Origin: SZAS-7 sp964514655 | GTDB lineage: Bacteria > Chlamydiota > Chlamydiia > Chlamydiales > FEN-1388 | Length of the DNA stretch: 64,000 bases | Reading direction: 5' to 3' | NCBI GenBank assembly: GCA_964514655.1 | Contig: CAZEQY010000004.1 | Location: 116,044 to 180,043 of the forward strand | In this document: piece after piece, positions 9,114-18,281 of the stretch | Numbering within the stretch: position 1 is the first letter of the stretch | Layout of the letters: every line of letters starts with the position of its first letter | Notes under the pieces: generated by a model | The model's input: only the letters and a program-made list of their open reading frames with translations | The model's database searches: none | Told to the model about the DNA's origin: nothing | Position numbers and translations under genes: made by a program

Positions 9114-10091
9114 TTACGAACTTGCGCTTTTAAGTGGGGGAATAAAGCGGGTGGTGATGTCCACGGGGGCGCTCACAAGCCCGTTTTCATGTTGCCACAC
9201 GGCCAGGTTTTTCGCTTTTGAGTAGGAAAAAGTTTGCGTTGTAGCTAAAATTGGGACCGTCATATTCCAGCTAGATTCTTCCCACGCAAGCGTTTTGCGG
9301 TTTTTGTTTTGCAGTAAGTTTGCGTACATCTCAAAAGCAAGTTGGGGCTTATCTTTACAAAAATCTATGCTTCGCTGTAGGGCCTTTTGAAAGGATTCCA
9401 TCTTTGCTGAATGTCCCGCGTGAGCGGCAATAACTACTTCTTCATAGTCCGGCATACCGATATCAGAGACTAAGAAAAAACGCACCTTGTGGCCAAGAAA
9501 TTTTAGGTATTCAGGCTCTACATTCAGAAGAGCGCCGTAAACGATATCTATTTTGTTGCTTACAAGTTCGTTGATGGCTTCATCGCGTAGGTTAAGCCTG
9601 CAGCCTACCTGTACGTTGTTTTGATCAAGCAGCACTTCGGCAGAGGGAAGTATACTATAGGCCCCATCATAGCCCATGATGCGGCCGTTAAAGTCGTCGA
9701 TGCGCTTCATGCCACTTTTTTGTAGAACTAAAAAACCTTTTAAAGGGACATCCACGAGCTTGCCGACAAGGTAGATATTGCTCTTTCGTGCTATTGCCCG
9801 ATAGACGCGCGGCAGGCTTGCCAAAACAAGGTCTGCACTTTTATCATCGAGTAGCTTTAAGGGGCTATCAGTAGTTGGTATTTGAATATCGAGAAAAATA
9901 CCCTCATCGCGAAAGTAGCCAAGAGCATTGCCTACATAGAGGGGAATATGGTTAGGGTTTGTGGGTCTATCAAGAATGAGGCGGAGGTGACATGTTCTGG
10001 CTTTTGAATCTTGACACCCAATAGTGAGAAAGAGGCAAAAAAGGCCAAAAAGACTTATGCAAATTGTGTGCAGTACTTTGTGAGTACGCAC
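9114..10091 (-). CDS. ABC transporter substrate-binding lipoprotein, NMT1/THI5-like
   Basis: 325 residues. The GTG start at 10091 has AGGAGG eight bases upstream (10104-10099). The N-terminus is a hydrophobic signal ending in TIGC at residue 26, a loose lipobox. The rest fits the NMT1/THI5/SsuA periplasmic-binding family: RPTNPNHIPLYVGNALGYF, then VLASLPRVYRA, and a C-terminal helical region. Relatives bind thiamine precursors, sulfonates or pyrimidines; no permease or ATPase is adjacent, so the ligand is open. The ribosome site lies inside the foot of a long repeat hairpin (10102-10236), suggesting translational control. Confidence 0.75.
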   Translation of the reverse strand: MRTHKVLHTICISLFGLFCLFLTIGCQDSKARTCHLRLILDRPTNPNHIPLYVGNALGYFRDEGIFLDIQIPTTDSPLKLLDDKSADLVLASLPRVYRAIARKSNIYLVGKLVDVPLKGFLVLQKSGMKRIDDFNGRIMGYDGAYSILPSAEVLLDQNNVQVGCRLNLRDEAINELVSNKIDIVYGALLNVEPEYLKFLGHKVRFFLVSDIGMPDYEEVVIAAHAGHSAKMESFQKALQRSIDFCKDKPQLAFEMYANLLQNKNRKTLAWEESSWNMTVPILATTQTFSYSKAKNLAVWQHENGLVSAPVDITTRFIPPLKSASS

Positions 10092-10101
10092 TGGGGTGTC
10101 C

Positions 10102-10236
10102 TCCTATTCTTAATCTTAATCTTAATCTTGATCTTGATCTTGATCTTGATCTTGATCTTGATCTTTTTTCTTACACGCACACTGTAAAAGAAAAACAAGA
10201 TTAAGATCAAGATTAAGATTAAGATTAAGAGTAGGA
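10102..10236. repeat. Hexanucleotide-repeat array forming a long hairpin
   Basis: About ten head-to-tail copies of AATCTT/GATCTT run from 10110 to 10165. After a 25-30 base spacer the complementary run (AAGATT/AAGATC) follows at 10197-10236. The outer 40 bases of the arms pair almost perfectly. In the minus-strand transcript the 3' arm contains the AGGAGG of the downstream GTG start (10091). Two reading frames through it encode only LI or KI dipeptides, so it is not coding. Confidence 0.9.
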
Positions 10237-10240
10237 GAGA

Positions 10241-10268
10241 GGGTGTGGCCATTTTTTTGGCCACACCC
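10241..10268 (-). terminator. Stem-loop after the pyrophosphatase gene
   Basis: A perfect 11-bp stem GGGTGTGGCCA / TGGCCACACCC with a 6-base loop lies 10 bp past the stop of the membrane pyrophosphatase gene. No U-run follows on the minus strand, so it may be a pause or Rho-aided site rather than a classical terminator. Confidence 0.6.
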
Positions 10269-10277
10269 TGGTGTGAT

Positions 10278-12371
10278 TTATTTCGCGATGTGGTGCGCGA
10301 GGATTGCAAGGAGCAAGAGCGCAACAATGTTTGCGATTTTAATCATTGGGTTGATAGCAGGGCCTGCGGTGTCTTTGTATGGGTCACCGACAGTGTCGCC
10401 TGTTACAGCAGCTTTGTGAGCTTCAGAGCCTTTTCCGCCGTAGGAGCCCTCTTCGATGAGCTTTTTGGCGTTGTCCCACGCGCCGCCGCCTGATGTCATA
10501 GAAAGGCCTACAAAAAGGCCTGTTACTACAACGCCAAGGAGCATAGCGCCAAGAGTTGTAAAGGCTTCGGTTTGTCCTACTGCGTAGTTGATAACAAAGT
10601 AGGTAACAACAGGAAGCGCAACAGGAAGAAGCGATGGTACAATCATCTCTTTAATTGCTGCTTTTGTCAAAAGGTCGACTGCGCGGCCGTAATCGGGTTT
10701 TGCAGTGCCTTTCATGATGCCGGCAATTTCGCGAAACTGGCGTCGTACTTCTTCAACAACAGCTCCAGCTGCACGACCAACGGCCATCATGCTAAAGGCG
10801 CCAAAGAGATATGGCATCATGCCGCCAATAAAGAGGCCGATTACCACATAGGCATTTTGTAGTTCAAAGTGTGCACCGTGATTTGGGAAGTAGTATTCAA
10901 GATCTTCCAAAAAGGCAGAGAACAATACTAGCGCTGCAAAGCCAGCTGAGCCTATAGCATAGCCTTTAGTTACAGCTTTTGTTGTGTTGCCAACAGCATC
11001 TAGAGCATCTGTAGTCTTACGGATCTCCGGTGGGAGGTTTGACATTTCGGCAATGCCGCCTGCGTTGTCAGTAACTGGTCCATAAGCATCAAGTGCCACT
11101 ACCATACCGGCAAGGGCAAGCATGCTTGTAGCTGCTATTGCCAAGCCGTAGAGGTTTGCGTTTTGGTAGGCAACTAATATGCCAACGCATATCACAAGTA
11201 CTGGTAGCGCTGTTGCTTCCATAGAAACAGCAAGACCTTGGATGATGTTTGTTCCATGGCCTGTTGTAGAAGCTTTTGCAATGCTTTGCACCGGGCGATA
11301 TTTTGTGAGTGTGTAGTACTCAGTGATCCACATAAGAAGCGCTGTTACTACTAGGCCTGTAAGTACACAGACAAAGAGGTTAAAGCCGGTAAATGACTGT
11401 CCATTTGCTGTGTAGGCAATATCAAAGCCGCACATGCTCTTTGTAAGGAAGTAAAGACCTACTGCAGAAATAACTGCTGTAGCAATAAAGCCTTTATAGA
11501 GTGCTGCCATGATGTCGTTAGACTTTCCAAGGCGAACAAAGTATGTGCCTACAATTGTTGCCAAAATGCAAAATGCACCAATAGCAAGTGGGTAGAGCAT
11601 CATTGTTTCTAGCAGATTGCCTGTAAAGAACACTCCGGCTAAGAGCATAGTACCTACTAACGTTACAACGTAGGTTTCAAAAAGGTCTGCTGCCATACCG
11701 GCGCAGTCACCAACGTTGTCGCCAACGTTGTCAGCAATAACGGCAGGGTTTCTTGGATCATCTTCTGGGATGCCGGCTTCTACCTTACCTACAAGGTCAG
11801 CACCAACGTCTGCACCTTTAGTAAAGATGCCGCCACCAAGACGAGCAAAGATGGAAATTAAAGATCCACCAAAGCCAAGGCCTACAATAGCTTCTAGCTG
11901 CGTGCGTGTATCAAGAGCTTGTGATTTAAGGAACATGGTATACGCTGTAATGCCAATAAGACCAAAGCCAACTACGAGTAAGCCGGTGATAGCACCAGAT
12001 GAAAAAGAGACTTTTAGAGCACTTGCCAGGCCGTGGCGTGCTGCCTCTGTTGTGCGGACGTTTGCACGAACAGAGATGTTCATGCCAACATAGCCAGCTA
12101 GAGCAGAAAGTATAGCGCCGATCAAAAATCCAAAGGCAACATAGCCATTTAAGAGGATAAAGAGCGCGATAAAGATGATCACGCCAACAAAACCAATTGT
12201 TTGGTACTGGCGGTTTAGGTAAGCGCGAGCGCCTTCCTGGATTGCAGAAGCAATCTCTTGCATCCGTTCGTTGCCTCTACTTAGGGCAAGGATCGAACGA
12301 ATCATATAAAGGCCAAAAACGAGGGCAAGAACGCCACACGCAAGCACGAGGCCATATGCAAAGGTATCCAT
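10278..12371 (-). CDS. hppA: Membrane-bound proton-translocating pyrophosphatase, K+-independent type
   Basis: 698 residues from ATG 12371, chosen for AAAGGAG five bases upstream (an upstream in-frame ATG has no such site). About 16 hydrophobic segments. The substrate motif DVGADLVGKVEAG, followed by NVGDNVGDCAGMAADLFE, is intact, and the C-terminal part has GGAWDNAKK and DTVGDPYKDTAGPAINP. The lysine in GNTTKAVTKG occupies the position known to make these enzymes potassium-independent, usually proton pumps. It hydrolyses PPi in the inner membrane to build a proton gradient, complementing the V-ATPase 3 kb away. Confidence 0.95.
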   Translation of the reverse strand: MDTFAYGLVLACGVLALVFGLYMIRSILALSRGNERMQEIASAIQEGARAYLNRQYQTIGFVGVIIFIALFILLNGYVAFGFLIGAILSALAGYVGMNISVRANVRTTEAARHGLASALKVSFSSGAITGLLVVGFGLIGITAYTMFLKSQALDTRTQLEAIVGLGFGGSLISIFARLGGGIFTKGADVGADLVGKVEAGIPEDDPRNPAVIADNVGDNVGDCAGMAADLFETYVVTLVGTMLLAGVFFTGNLLETMMLYPLAIGAFCILATIVGTYFVRLGKSNDIMAALYKGFIATAVISAVGLYFLTKSMCGFDIAYTANGQSFTGFNLFVCVLTGLVVTALLMWITEYYTLTKYRPVQSIAKASTTGHGTNIIQGLAVSMEATALPVLVICVGILVAYQNANLYGLAIAATSMLALAGMVVALDAYGPVTDNAGGIAEMSNLPPEIRKTTDALDAVGNTTKAVTKGYAIGSAGFAALVLFSAFLEDLEYYFPNHGAHFELQNAYVVIGLFIGGMMPYLFGAFSMMAVGRAAGAVVEEVRRQFREIAGIMKGTAKPDYGRAVDLLTKAAIKEMIVPSLLPVALPVVTYFVINYAVGQTEAFTTLGAMLLGVVVTGLFVGLSMTSGGGAWDNAKKLIEEGSYGGKGSEAHKAAVTGDTVGDPYKDTAGPAINPMIKIANIVALLLLAILAHHIAK

Positions 12372-12498
12372 TAATTCTCCTTTAAGGTTAAAAATATAAC
12401 GATAAAAACTACAAAAAACCTTCCTAAATTTCAAGTAAAAAACAAGTACGTAATATTGGGCGTTTGGTGTACACTTCAGCTCTAAAAAGGGATTTACG

Positions 12499-13434
12499 AT
12501 GCAACTAGAAGCGCTTCAAAGACTACCAAAAGCTGAAGCTCATATTCACTTAGGCGGATCATTTACCATAGAATCTCTGCTTGAGATGGAATCAGATGAT
12601 GACGATAAAAGGGCGCTTATTGCCTTTCGCGACCGCGTTCAGCAGGGTGTTAAGTATAACGATGTCTTTGAAGGCTTTAGGATTATTGAGCGGATCGTCG
12701 ATAGTGATAAAAAAGTTGAAGAAGGCACCTTTCGGCTTTGCCGGCGGCTTTTAGAAACTGATGGGGTGACACAAGCTGAAATTAGAACAGGCCTTAAATC
12801 ATATGGTGGACCAGGAAATGAAGAATCATACCTCAAGGCTGTTCTTTTCGGAATAGAGCGAGCAAACTATGTGGCGACAGTCCTTTTAAGTGTACGGCGA
12901 AATTCCACAAAAGAGACAGTTCAAAAAACAGTAGAACTTGCAAAAGCATATATGCCAAAAGGCGTTGTTGGCATTGAAATTTCTGGCGATTCCACTAAAG
13001 GGGATATTCGCCAGCATATTGAAGCGCTAAAAGGAGCAAAGGCTTGTGGACTTAAACTTTCAGTCCATATGGGCGAAGATGCAAGAGAAACTGATCAGAT
13101 GCTGATTCTTGAAGAGCTTGAGCCAGATCGCATCGACCACGGTGTCAACCTTGTGCCGGAGGCTTTTACATGGATTAAGCAAAGAAGAATTCCCGTTTCA
13201 GTATGCCCAACAAGTGCGCGACTATGCAATATGCATGGTCCTAATGATGTGCATCCATGGGTAAAAGAATTTCAGGAGTCTCGCCATCCTATGGTTGTTG
13301 GTTGTGATGATCGTGCAGTATTTAATGATCCATTGCCGGGCGAATATATGCAGCTTGCAAAATACCTTACGCCGGATGATATTACAGAACTTGCTAAAAC
13401 TAGCTTTACGTATCTTTTTCCTAGAATTCTATGA
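12499..13434 (+). CDS. Adenosine deaminase family metal-dependent hydrolase
   Basis: 311 residues. All zinc-site blocks of the adenosine/AMP deaminase family are visible: AEAHIHLGG (HxH) near the N-terminus, VHMGEDARE (usually HAGE) at about 193, DRIDHGVNL at about 211, VCPTSARLCN, and VGCDDRAVFN at about 270. Known members convert adenosine to inosine or adenine to hypoxanthine. The HMGE and CDDRAVF variants mean the substrate may differ from adenosine. The length is short against E. coli Add (333). It overlaps the topoisomerase start in ATGA, so the two are coupled. Confidence 0.82.
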   Translation: MQLEALQRLPKAEAHIHLGGSFTIESLLEMESDDDDKRALIAFRDRVQQGVKYNDVFEGFRIIERIVDSDKKVEEGTFRLCRRLLETDGVTQAEIRTGLKSYGGPGNEESYLKAVLFGIERANYVATVLLSVRRNSTKETVQKTVELAKAYMPKGVVGIEISGDSTKGDIRQHIEALKGAKACGLKLSVHMGEDARETDQMLILEELEPDRIDHGVNLVPEAFTWIKQRRIPVSVCPTSARLCNMHGPNDVHPWVKEFQESRHPMVVGCDDRAVFNDPLPGEYMQLAKYLTPDDITELAKTSFTYLFPRIL

Positions 13435-15479
13435 TCGTTATTTTGACAGAAAAACCCTCCGTTGCAAAAGATATCGCGGCTCATGTAGGTGCTAAAGTGC
13501 GTCATGACGGCTATTTTGAGGGAAATGGCTATCAAGTTACATGGGCCTTTGGCCACCTTGTATCTCTGAAAGAGCCAGAAGACTATGACCCCACATTAAA
13601 AAAGTGGTCACTTGGGGCCCTACCTATATTGCCAGCCACATTTGAGCTTAAAATTGTGGACGACAAGGGGATAAAAAAGCAGTTTGGCATAATCAAAAAG
13701 CTCTTTCAAGCGGGTAAAGAGCTTATTGCAGCAACCGACGCAGGGCGAGAAGGTGAGCTTATATTTCGCTACATACTATCAATGACAGAATGTACAAATA
13801 AGCCCTTTAAAAGGCTGTGGCTTTCATCGCTAACGGATGAAGCTCTTAAAGCAGCATTTATAAGTCTAAAGCTTGGCCAAGAGTACGATAACCTCTTTGC
13901 AGCAGCAAAGTGTCGCAATGAAGCTGACTGGATCGTTGGTCTTAATGCTACTCGCAACCTCACTGTGCGCTACGGCAAGGGAAGAACGCTATGGAGCGTC
14001 GGGCGCGTGCAGACGCCTGTTTTAGCGATGATTGTCAATCGCGACGATGAGATCCGTCACTTTATCTCAAAGCCTTTCTGGGAGTTATATACCAAGTATA
14101 AAGAGGTAGCTTTTAAGTGTAAGCTCGAGCGCTTTTCTACAAAACAAGAGGCTGATGCTGTTTTAGAGAGTATTAAAGACCTTCCTTTTACCATCGACAA
14201 GGTGTCGGCAAAAAAAGAAAATGAACATCCCCCACTTCTTTTTGACTTAACAGAGCTTCAACGGGAGATGAATAAAAAACATGGTATGACGGCTGCCGAC
14301 ACACTGCAGGTTGCTCAGAGCCTATATGAACAAAAGCTTATTACCTATCCGCGTACAGATTCTCGCTACCTCAGTCAGGATATGAAACCTCAGGTTGTTA
14401 GCATCCTTAAAGACCTGCAAAAGACTAAAGCAAAAGAGCTAGAGCCTTTAGATCTTGCTAACCTACCATTTTCAGCACGCATTATAAATGACAAAAAAGT
14501 GAGCGATCACCATGCGATAATTCCTACCGGAAAGAAGATAGAGGGTCTATCGCATCAGTCTCAAACAGTATATGATGCCATTGCAACGCGGCTTATAGCC
14601 GTCTTTTATCCATCTTGTGTAAAAGAAGTTACAACGATCGAAGGCAATAGCAATTCAATTGCCTTTCAAGCAAAAGGTGTGCGCATAGTAACTCCCGGCT
14701 GGACAACACTCTACCCCAAAAAAGCCGATGAGAAAAAGGACGAAGACGTCCAAGAGCTACCTCTTTTTGAAAAGGGCGAAAGCGGCCCTCATGCGCCTTA
14801 CGTATCAGAGGGTAAGACAAAGCCTCCTGCTCACTATAATGAAAACGCTCTTCTTGGCGCTATGGAGACTGCCGGCAAGATGGTGGAGGATGAAGCTTTA
14901 AAAGAAGCATTAAAAGAAAAGGGCATTGGCACACCCGCCACAAGGGCGCAGATTATTGAAACGCTGATCAAAAGAAAGTACATAGAGCGCTCCGGCAAGC
15001 TTTTAAAGGCAACAGATTTAGGTCGTTACCTCATTGCGCTTATTCAAGATCCCAACCTTAAATCTCCCGAACTTACCGGGGAGTGGGAAGCAAAGCTTAA
15101 AGAGATCGAGAAGGGAAAGTACCACGCCAAAGACTTTATGGAGCAAATTGCAGCTTTTACAAAACAGCTCATTCATCAAAGTGATATATTTAAATTGAAT
15201 TTCGAGGTGTATGGTGAGTGTCCCAAGTGCAAGAGCCCTATCATCAAAGGAAACAAAGGCTATGGCTGCTCAAAGTGGAAAGAGGGCTGTTCTTATGTAC
15301 TTTGGAAGCAGTATAAGGATGTTGTCTTAAACGATCACCAAATTCGCGCTCTTTTACAAAAGAAAATCCTCGCTCAGCCAATTGGGGGAGTGATTGTAAC
15401 ACTTTCCAGCGAGGGTGCGCTTCAAGAAATTCCAATTCCATCCCAAGATGGCAACAAGCCTTCATTCAAAAAAAGCTAA
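13431..15479 (+). CDS. topB: DNA topoisomerase III (type IA)
   Basis: 682 residues. The Toprim domain opens with ILTEKPSVAKDIAAHVGAK (residues 3-21) and has the acidic EGELI and DAGREGE elements at about 104. The catalytic tyrosine is in LITYPRTDSRYLS, at about residue 306. One C-terminal zinc ribbon is visible (CPKCKSP..., then GYGCSKWKEGC). It relaxes and decatenates DNA in the cytosol. The gene arrangement with an ADA-like enzyme is not a functional set that I recognise; TopB often travels on mobile elements, but base use here looks like the neighbours. Confidence 0.92.
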   Translation: MIVILTEKPSVAKDIAAHVGAKVRHDGYFEGNGYQVTWAFGHLVSLKEPEDYDPTLKKWSLGALPILPATFELKIVDDKGIKKQFGIIKKLFQAGKELIAATDAGREGELIFRYILSMTECTNKPFKRLWLSSLTDEALKAAFISLKLGQEYDNLFAAAKCRNEADWIVGLNATRNLTVRYGKGRTLWSVGRVQTPVLAMIVNRDDEIRHFISKPFWELYTKYKEVAFKCKLERFSTKQEADAVLESIKDLPFTIDKVSAKKENEHPPLLFDLTELQREMNKKHGMTAADTLQVAQSLYEQKLITYPRTDSRYLSQDMKPQVVSILKDLQKTKAKELEPLDLANLPFSARIINDKKVSDHHAIIPTGKKIEGLSHQSQTVYDAIATRLIAVFYPSCVKEVTTIEGNSNSIAFQAKGVRIVTPGWTTLYPKKADEKKDEDVQELPLFEKGESGPHAPYVSEGKTKPPAHYNENALLGAMETAGKMVEDEALKEALKEKGIGTPATRAQIIETLIKRKYIERSGKLLKATDLGRYLIALIQDPNLKSPELTGEWEAKLKEIEKGKYHAKDFMEQIAAFTKQLIHQSDIFKLNFEVYGECPKCKSPIIKGNKGYGCSKWKEGCSYVLWKQYKDVVLNDHQIRALLQKKILAQPIGGVIVTLSSEGALQEIPIPSQDGNKPSFKKS

Positions 15480-15535
15480 ATGCTTTGCCTGAAAATTCCC
15501 CCAAAAGTTATCGTGAAAAAAAAGGGGGATATCCT

Positions 15536-16984
15536 ATGAAAAAAATATGTATGTTTATTGTAACTGCAGCAACCTTTGCTACATCTCTACCTGCTGATGA
15601 GATTCAAAATGAGGGCGAAATTGTTGTAAAGGGTTCAGTTGTAGTAACAACTGCTCAAGAGCTAGAGGATGCAATTAACGCTGCAGCTTCTAACACAAAA
15701 CATTCCACCACAATTAAAATTGAAGGGGTAATAGAGGGGAATTTTGAAGTCCCTCCAACTGTTCATTCTATCACCTTGTTGGGGGTGGGAGTTGGTGCGG
15801 CAATTAGTGCTAATGGTAGTGGCACACCGCTTTTTGTAGATCTTGGAGCTGATGTCATAGTTGAAAATCTCACCATTACGCAAGGAACTGATTACGGTAT
15901 TATCAACAACGGCTCCCTGAAGATAAAAAAATCCTTAATTATCAATAATCACCAACAAGGTGGTATTGTGAACTCCGGCAGCTTGCACGTTTCAGAAACA
16001 CAAGTTTCAAATAACGATTGGGTTGGCGTCTATACGCAATCTGGGGGCACCACAAAGGTTGTACGATCAGCTGTAACCCAAAATGGCTACTACGGCTTTT
16101 ACACCTATACCGGCAAGCTGACAGTAAAAGAATCGCTTGTTAGTCAAAATACATCTGGTGGCTTTTATAACTACTATGGCACAAACCTTGTCATTAAGAA
16201 GTCAGAGGTAAGTGAGAATGATGGCTACGGGCTGAACTGCGACTATGCAAGCTTAATCAAAATAAAAGAGTCAACTATCTCTACAAATACCAGTGGTGGC
16301 ATCAGGAACAATGGTACCACGACTATACTAAAAAATAGCTCTATTGGCTACAACGGAAGTTATGGTATTAACAATCCTGAGTATTCTGTAGCCTACCTTC
16401 ATGATTGCATCGTAGAATTTAATGCTTCTGGCGGCATCTGGAACGAAGATAGCTCCACGCTAGAGGCTACAAAGACCCACTTCCGTGGCAATTCTAATTC
16501 ATCTGTTGGTGGAGCGATATATAATGACTCATCAAGTGTTGGAACGGCTGTAGACTGTACGTTTATAAATAACACGTCGAATGAAGGCGGCGCTATTTAT
16601 AATAGCAATAACTTTACAATTGAAAACTGCCTTGTAAAAGATAACTTTTCCAAGACAAATGGTGGAGGTATTGCTAACCATGGAAATATGGTCGTAAAAA
16701 AATCTGACGTCGAGGGCAATTCTGCTGTACAAGATGGTGGAGGAGCTGTCAATTTGGGTACTTTAACAGTTGTCAGTTCGAAATTTGATGAGAACTCCGC
16801 GGTGCGAGGTGGAGGTATAGCAAATGTCGATTCCGGTTCATTATCAGTATTTTTATCTAAGATAGTACGAAATGCTGCAACTGGCGGTTTGGGTAGTGGC
16901 GGTGGAATCTATAACACAGGCTCATCGCTTGTTGTTGAAGATTCACACGTTGCGCACAATACGCCTGACCAGATTGTGAATTAA
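15536..16984 (+). CDS. Secreted right-handed beta-helix protein with Pmp-like repeats
   Basis: 482 residues from ATG 15536, where GGGGG lies seven bases upstream; the frame opens at 15485 but without a site. Residues 1-22 are a signal peptide ending near LPADE. The body is short beta-strand repeats rich in N, G and S. The last third has GGAIYN, GGGIAN and FxxN elements (FRGN, FINN, FDEN), the repeat type of chlamydial polymorphic membrane proteins. No C-terminal autotransporter barrel is present: the protein ends in PDQIVN. It would be a periplasmic or surface protein without its own translocator, or one using another route. Confidence 0.72.
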   Translation: MKKICMFIVTAATFATSLPADEIQNEGEIVVKGSVVVTTAQELEDAINAAASNTKHSTTIKIEGVIEGNFEVPPTVHSITLLGVGVGAAISANGSGTPLFVDLGADVIVENLTITQGTDYGIINNGSLKIKKSLIINNHQQGGIVNSGSLHVSETQVSNNDWVGVYTQSGGTTKVVRSAVTQNGYYGFYTYTGKLTVKESLVSQNTSGGFYNYYGTNLVIKKSEVSENDGYGLNCDYASLIKIKESTISTNTSGGIRNNGTTTILKNSSIGYNGSYGINNPEYSVAYLHDCIVEFNASGGIWNEDSSTLEATKTHFRGNSNSSVGGAIYNDSSSVGTAVDCTFINNTSNEGGAIYNSNNFTIENCLVKDNFSKTNGGGIANHGNMVVKKSDVEGNSAVQDGGGAVNLGTLTVVSSKFDENSAVRGGGIANVDSGSLSVFLSKIVRNAATGGLGSGGGIYNTGSSLVVEDSHVAHNTPDQIVN

Positions 16985-16993
16985 TGCTACTAT

Positions 16994-17023
16994 AGGGGCC
17001 ACTAACAACTTATAGTGGCCTCT
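16994..17023 (+). terminator. Stem-loop after the beta-helix gene
   Basis: AGGGGCCACTA pairs with TAGTGGCCTCT (one wobble) around an 8-base loop, starting 10 bp past the stop. A short TTAATTAT tail follows instead of a pure T-run. Confidence 0.55.
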
Positions 17024-17030
17024 TAATTAT

Positions 17031-18281
17031 ATGGAACTCAAAATGAACTTTCAGGAAAAACTTACAACGTACGCAAATCTCATCATTGCCCATGGCCTTA
17101 ACGTGCAGCCGGGGCAGGCCGTCAATATTACCGCAGAAGTTTGTCACAAAGACTTTGTGCAGCTTCTTGTGAAGGAAGCTTATAAGAGCGGTGCAAAATA
17201 TGTGAACGTAGACTTTATTGATCCGGAAAATACGCGCTCGAGGGTGCTATATTCACAAAAAGACGAAGACCTACAGTATGTTCCGCGCTATGTCGCGACA
17301 AAATTTAATGACTTTATCGAAGATAATTCCTGTGTACTTAGACTAACAGGAAGCGATTTTCCCGATCTACTAGGTGATCTTGCAGCTTCTAAGACAAATG
17401 CTATACAGCTAGGCATGCGTCACACATTACGAAACTACTTTGTTGAAGGCGTTGGCAAAAAAAAGGTGCAGTGGACTGTGGCTGCTGCAGCTGCTACCGG
17501 CTGGGCAAAAAAGGTGTTTCCGGAGCTTGGTGAAAAAGAAGCCTACATGGCATTGTGGGATGCTATTTTTCATATATGCCGCGCTGATAGAAAAGACTGT
17601 CTTGCAGCTTGGGATGAGCATCAAAAGGTGCTGCATGCACGAGCTCAAGCTCTTGATAACCTAAAAATAAAAGAACTTCACTTTACAGGTCCAGGGACGG
17701 ATCTACGCGTATATCTATCTCCAAAAGCACGCTTTAGAGCGGGTAATGCTCCTACTACAAAGGGCACACTATTTGAAGCCAATATCCCAACAGAAGAGTG
17801 CTTTACAACACCGGATGCTCGCTATACAGAAGGTAGAGTTACCGTCACAAGGCCTGTACAGGTAAATGGCAAGCTTGTGAAGGGGTTAGTGTTAGAGTTC
17901 ACAAAGGGCGAGATAACCAAATTTTCGGCAACAGAGGGCTATGATCATTTTGCAGCCTATATAGAAAGCGATAAGGGAGCAAAGCGCTTAGGAGAGGTAG
18001 CAGTAGTGGGAATAGATTCTCCCGTCTATCAAAGTGGGCGCTTATTTGAAGAGATACTCTACGATGAAAATGCAGCCTGTCACATAGCTGTAGGCTTTGC
18101 CTATGTTCACTGCATCGATGGGGGAGAGTTCATGACTCGCGAAGAGCTTGATGCTGTAGGCTGTAATGAGAGCTATGTACATACTGACTTTATGATATCT
18201 TCCGATAAGGTAGATGTTGCTGCAACGTGCTATGATGGCAAAGTAGTTGACCTTATTAAAAAGGGAGTATTTGCCATCTGA
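17031..18281 (+). CDS. M29-family aminopeptidase (AmpS/AmpT type)
   Basis: 416 residues from ATG 17031, or 412 from ATG 17043 (MNFQEKLTTYANL), which matches the family start better; neither has a strong ribosome site. Family signs: GLNVQPGQAVNI near the N-terminus, LHFTGPGTDLRVYLSPKARF in the middle, NIPTEECFTTPDARYTEGRV, and the metal-ligand histidines in the C-terminal YVHTDFMI. These cobalt/zinc leucyl aminopeptidases cleave N-terminal residues from peptides in the cytosol. Its TGA and the next ATG share bases (TGATG), so the next gene is translated by coupling. Confidence 0.88.
   Translation: MELKMNFQEKLTTYANLIIAHGLNVQPGQAVNITAEVCHKDFVQLLVKEAYKSGAKYVNVDFIDPENTRSRVLYSQKDEDLQYVPRYVATKFNDFIEDNSCVLRLTGSDFPDLLGDLAASKTNAIQLGMRHTLRNYFVEGVGKKKVQWTVAAAAATGWAKKVFPELGEKEAYMALWDAIFHICRADRKDCLAAWDEHQKVLHARAQALDNLKIKELHFTGPGTDLRVYLSPKARFRAGNAPTTKGTLFEANIPTEECFTTPDARYTEGRVTVTRPVQVNGKLVKGLVLEFTKGEITKFSATEGYDHFAAYIESDKGAKRLGEVAVVGIDSPVYQSGRLFEEILYDENAACHIAVGFAYVHCIDGGEFMTREELDAVGCNESYVHTDFMISSDKVDVAATCYDGKVVDLIKKGVFAI

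Noticed and set aside
10055..10327. Open frame of 90 codons with long LI and KI dipeptide runs
   Set aside because: It is only the translation of the hexanucleotide hairpin and overlaps both neighbours; there is no ribosome site or family match.
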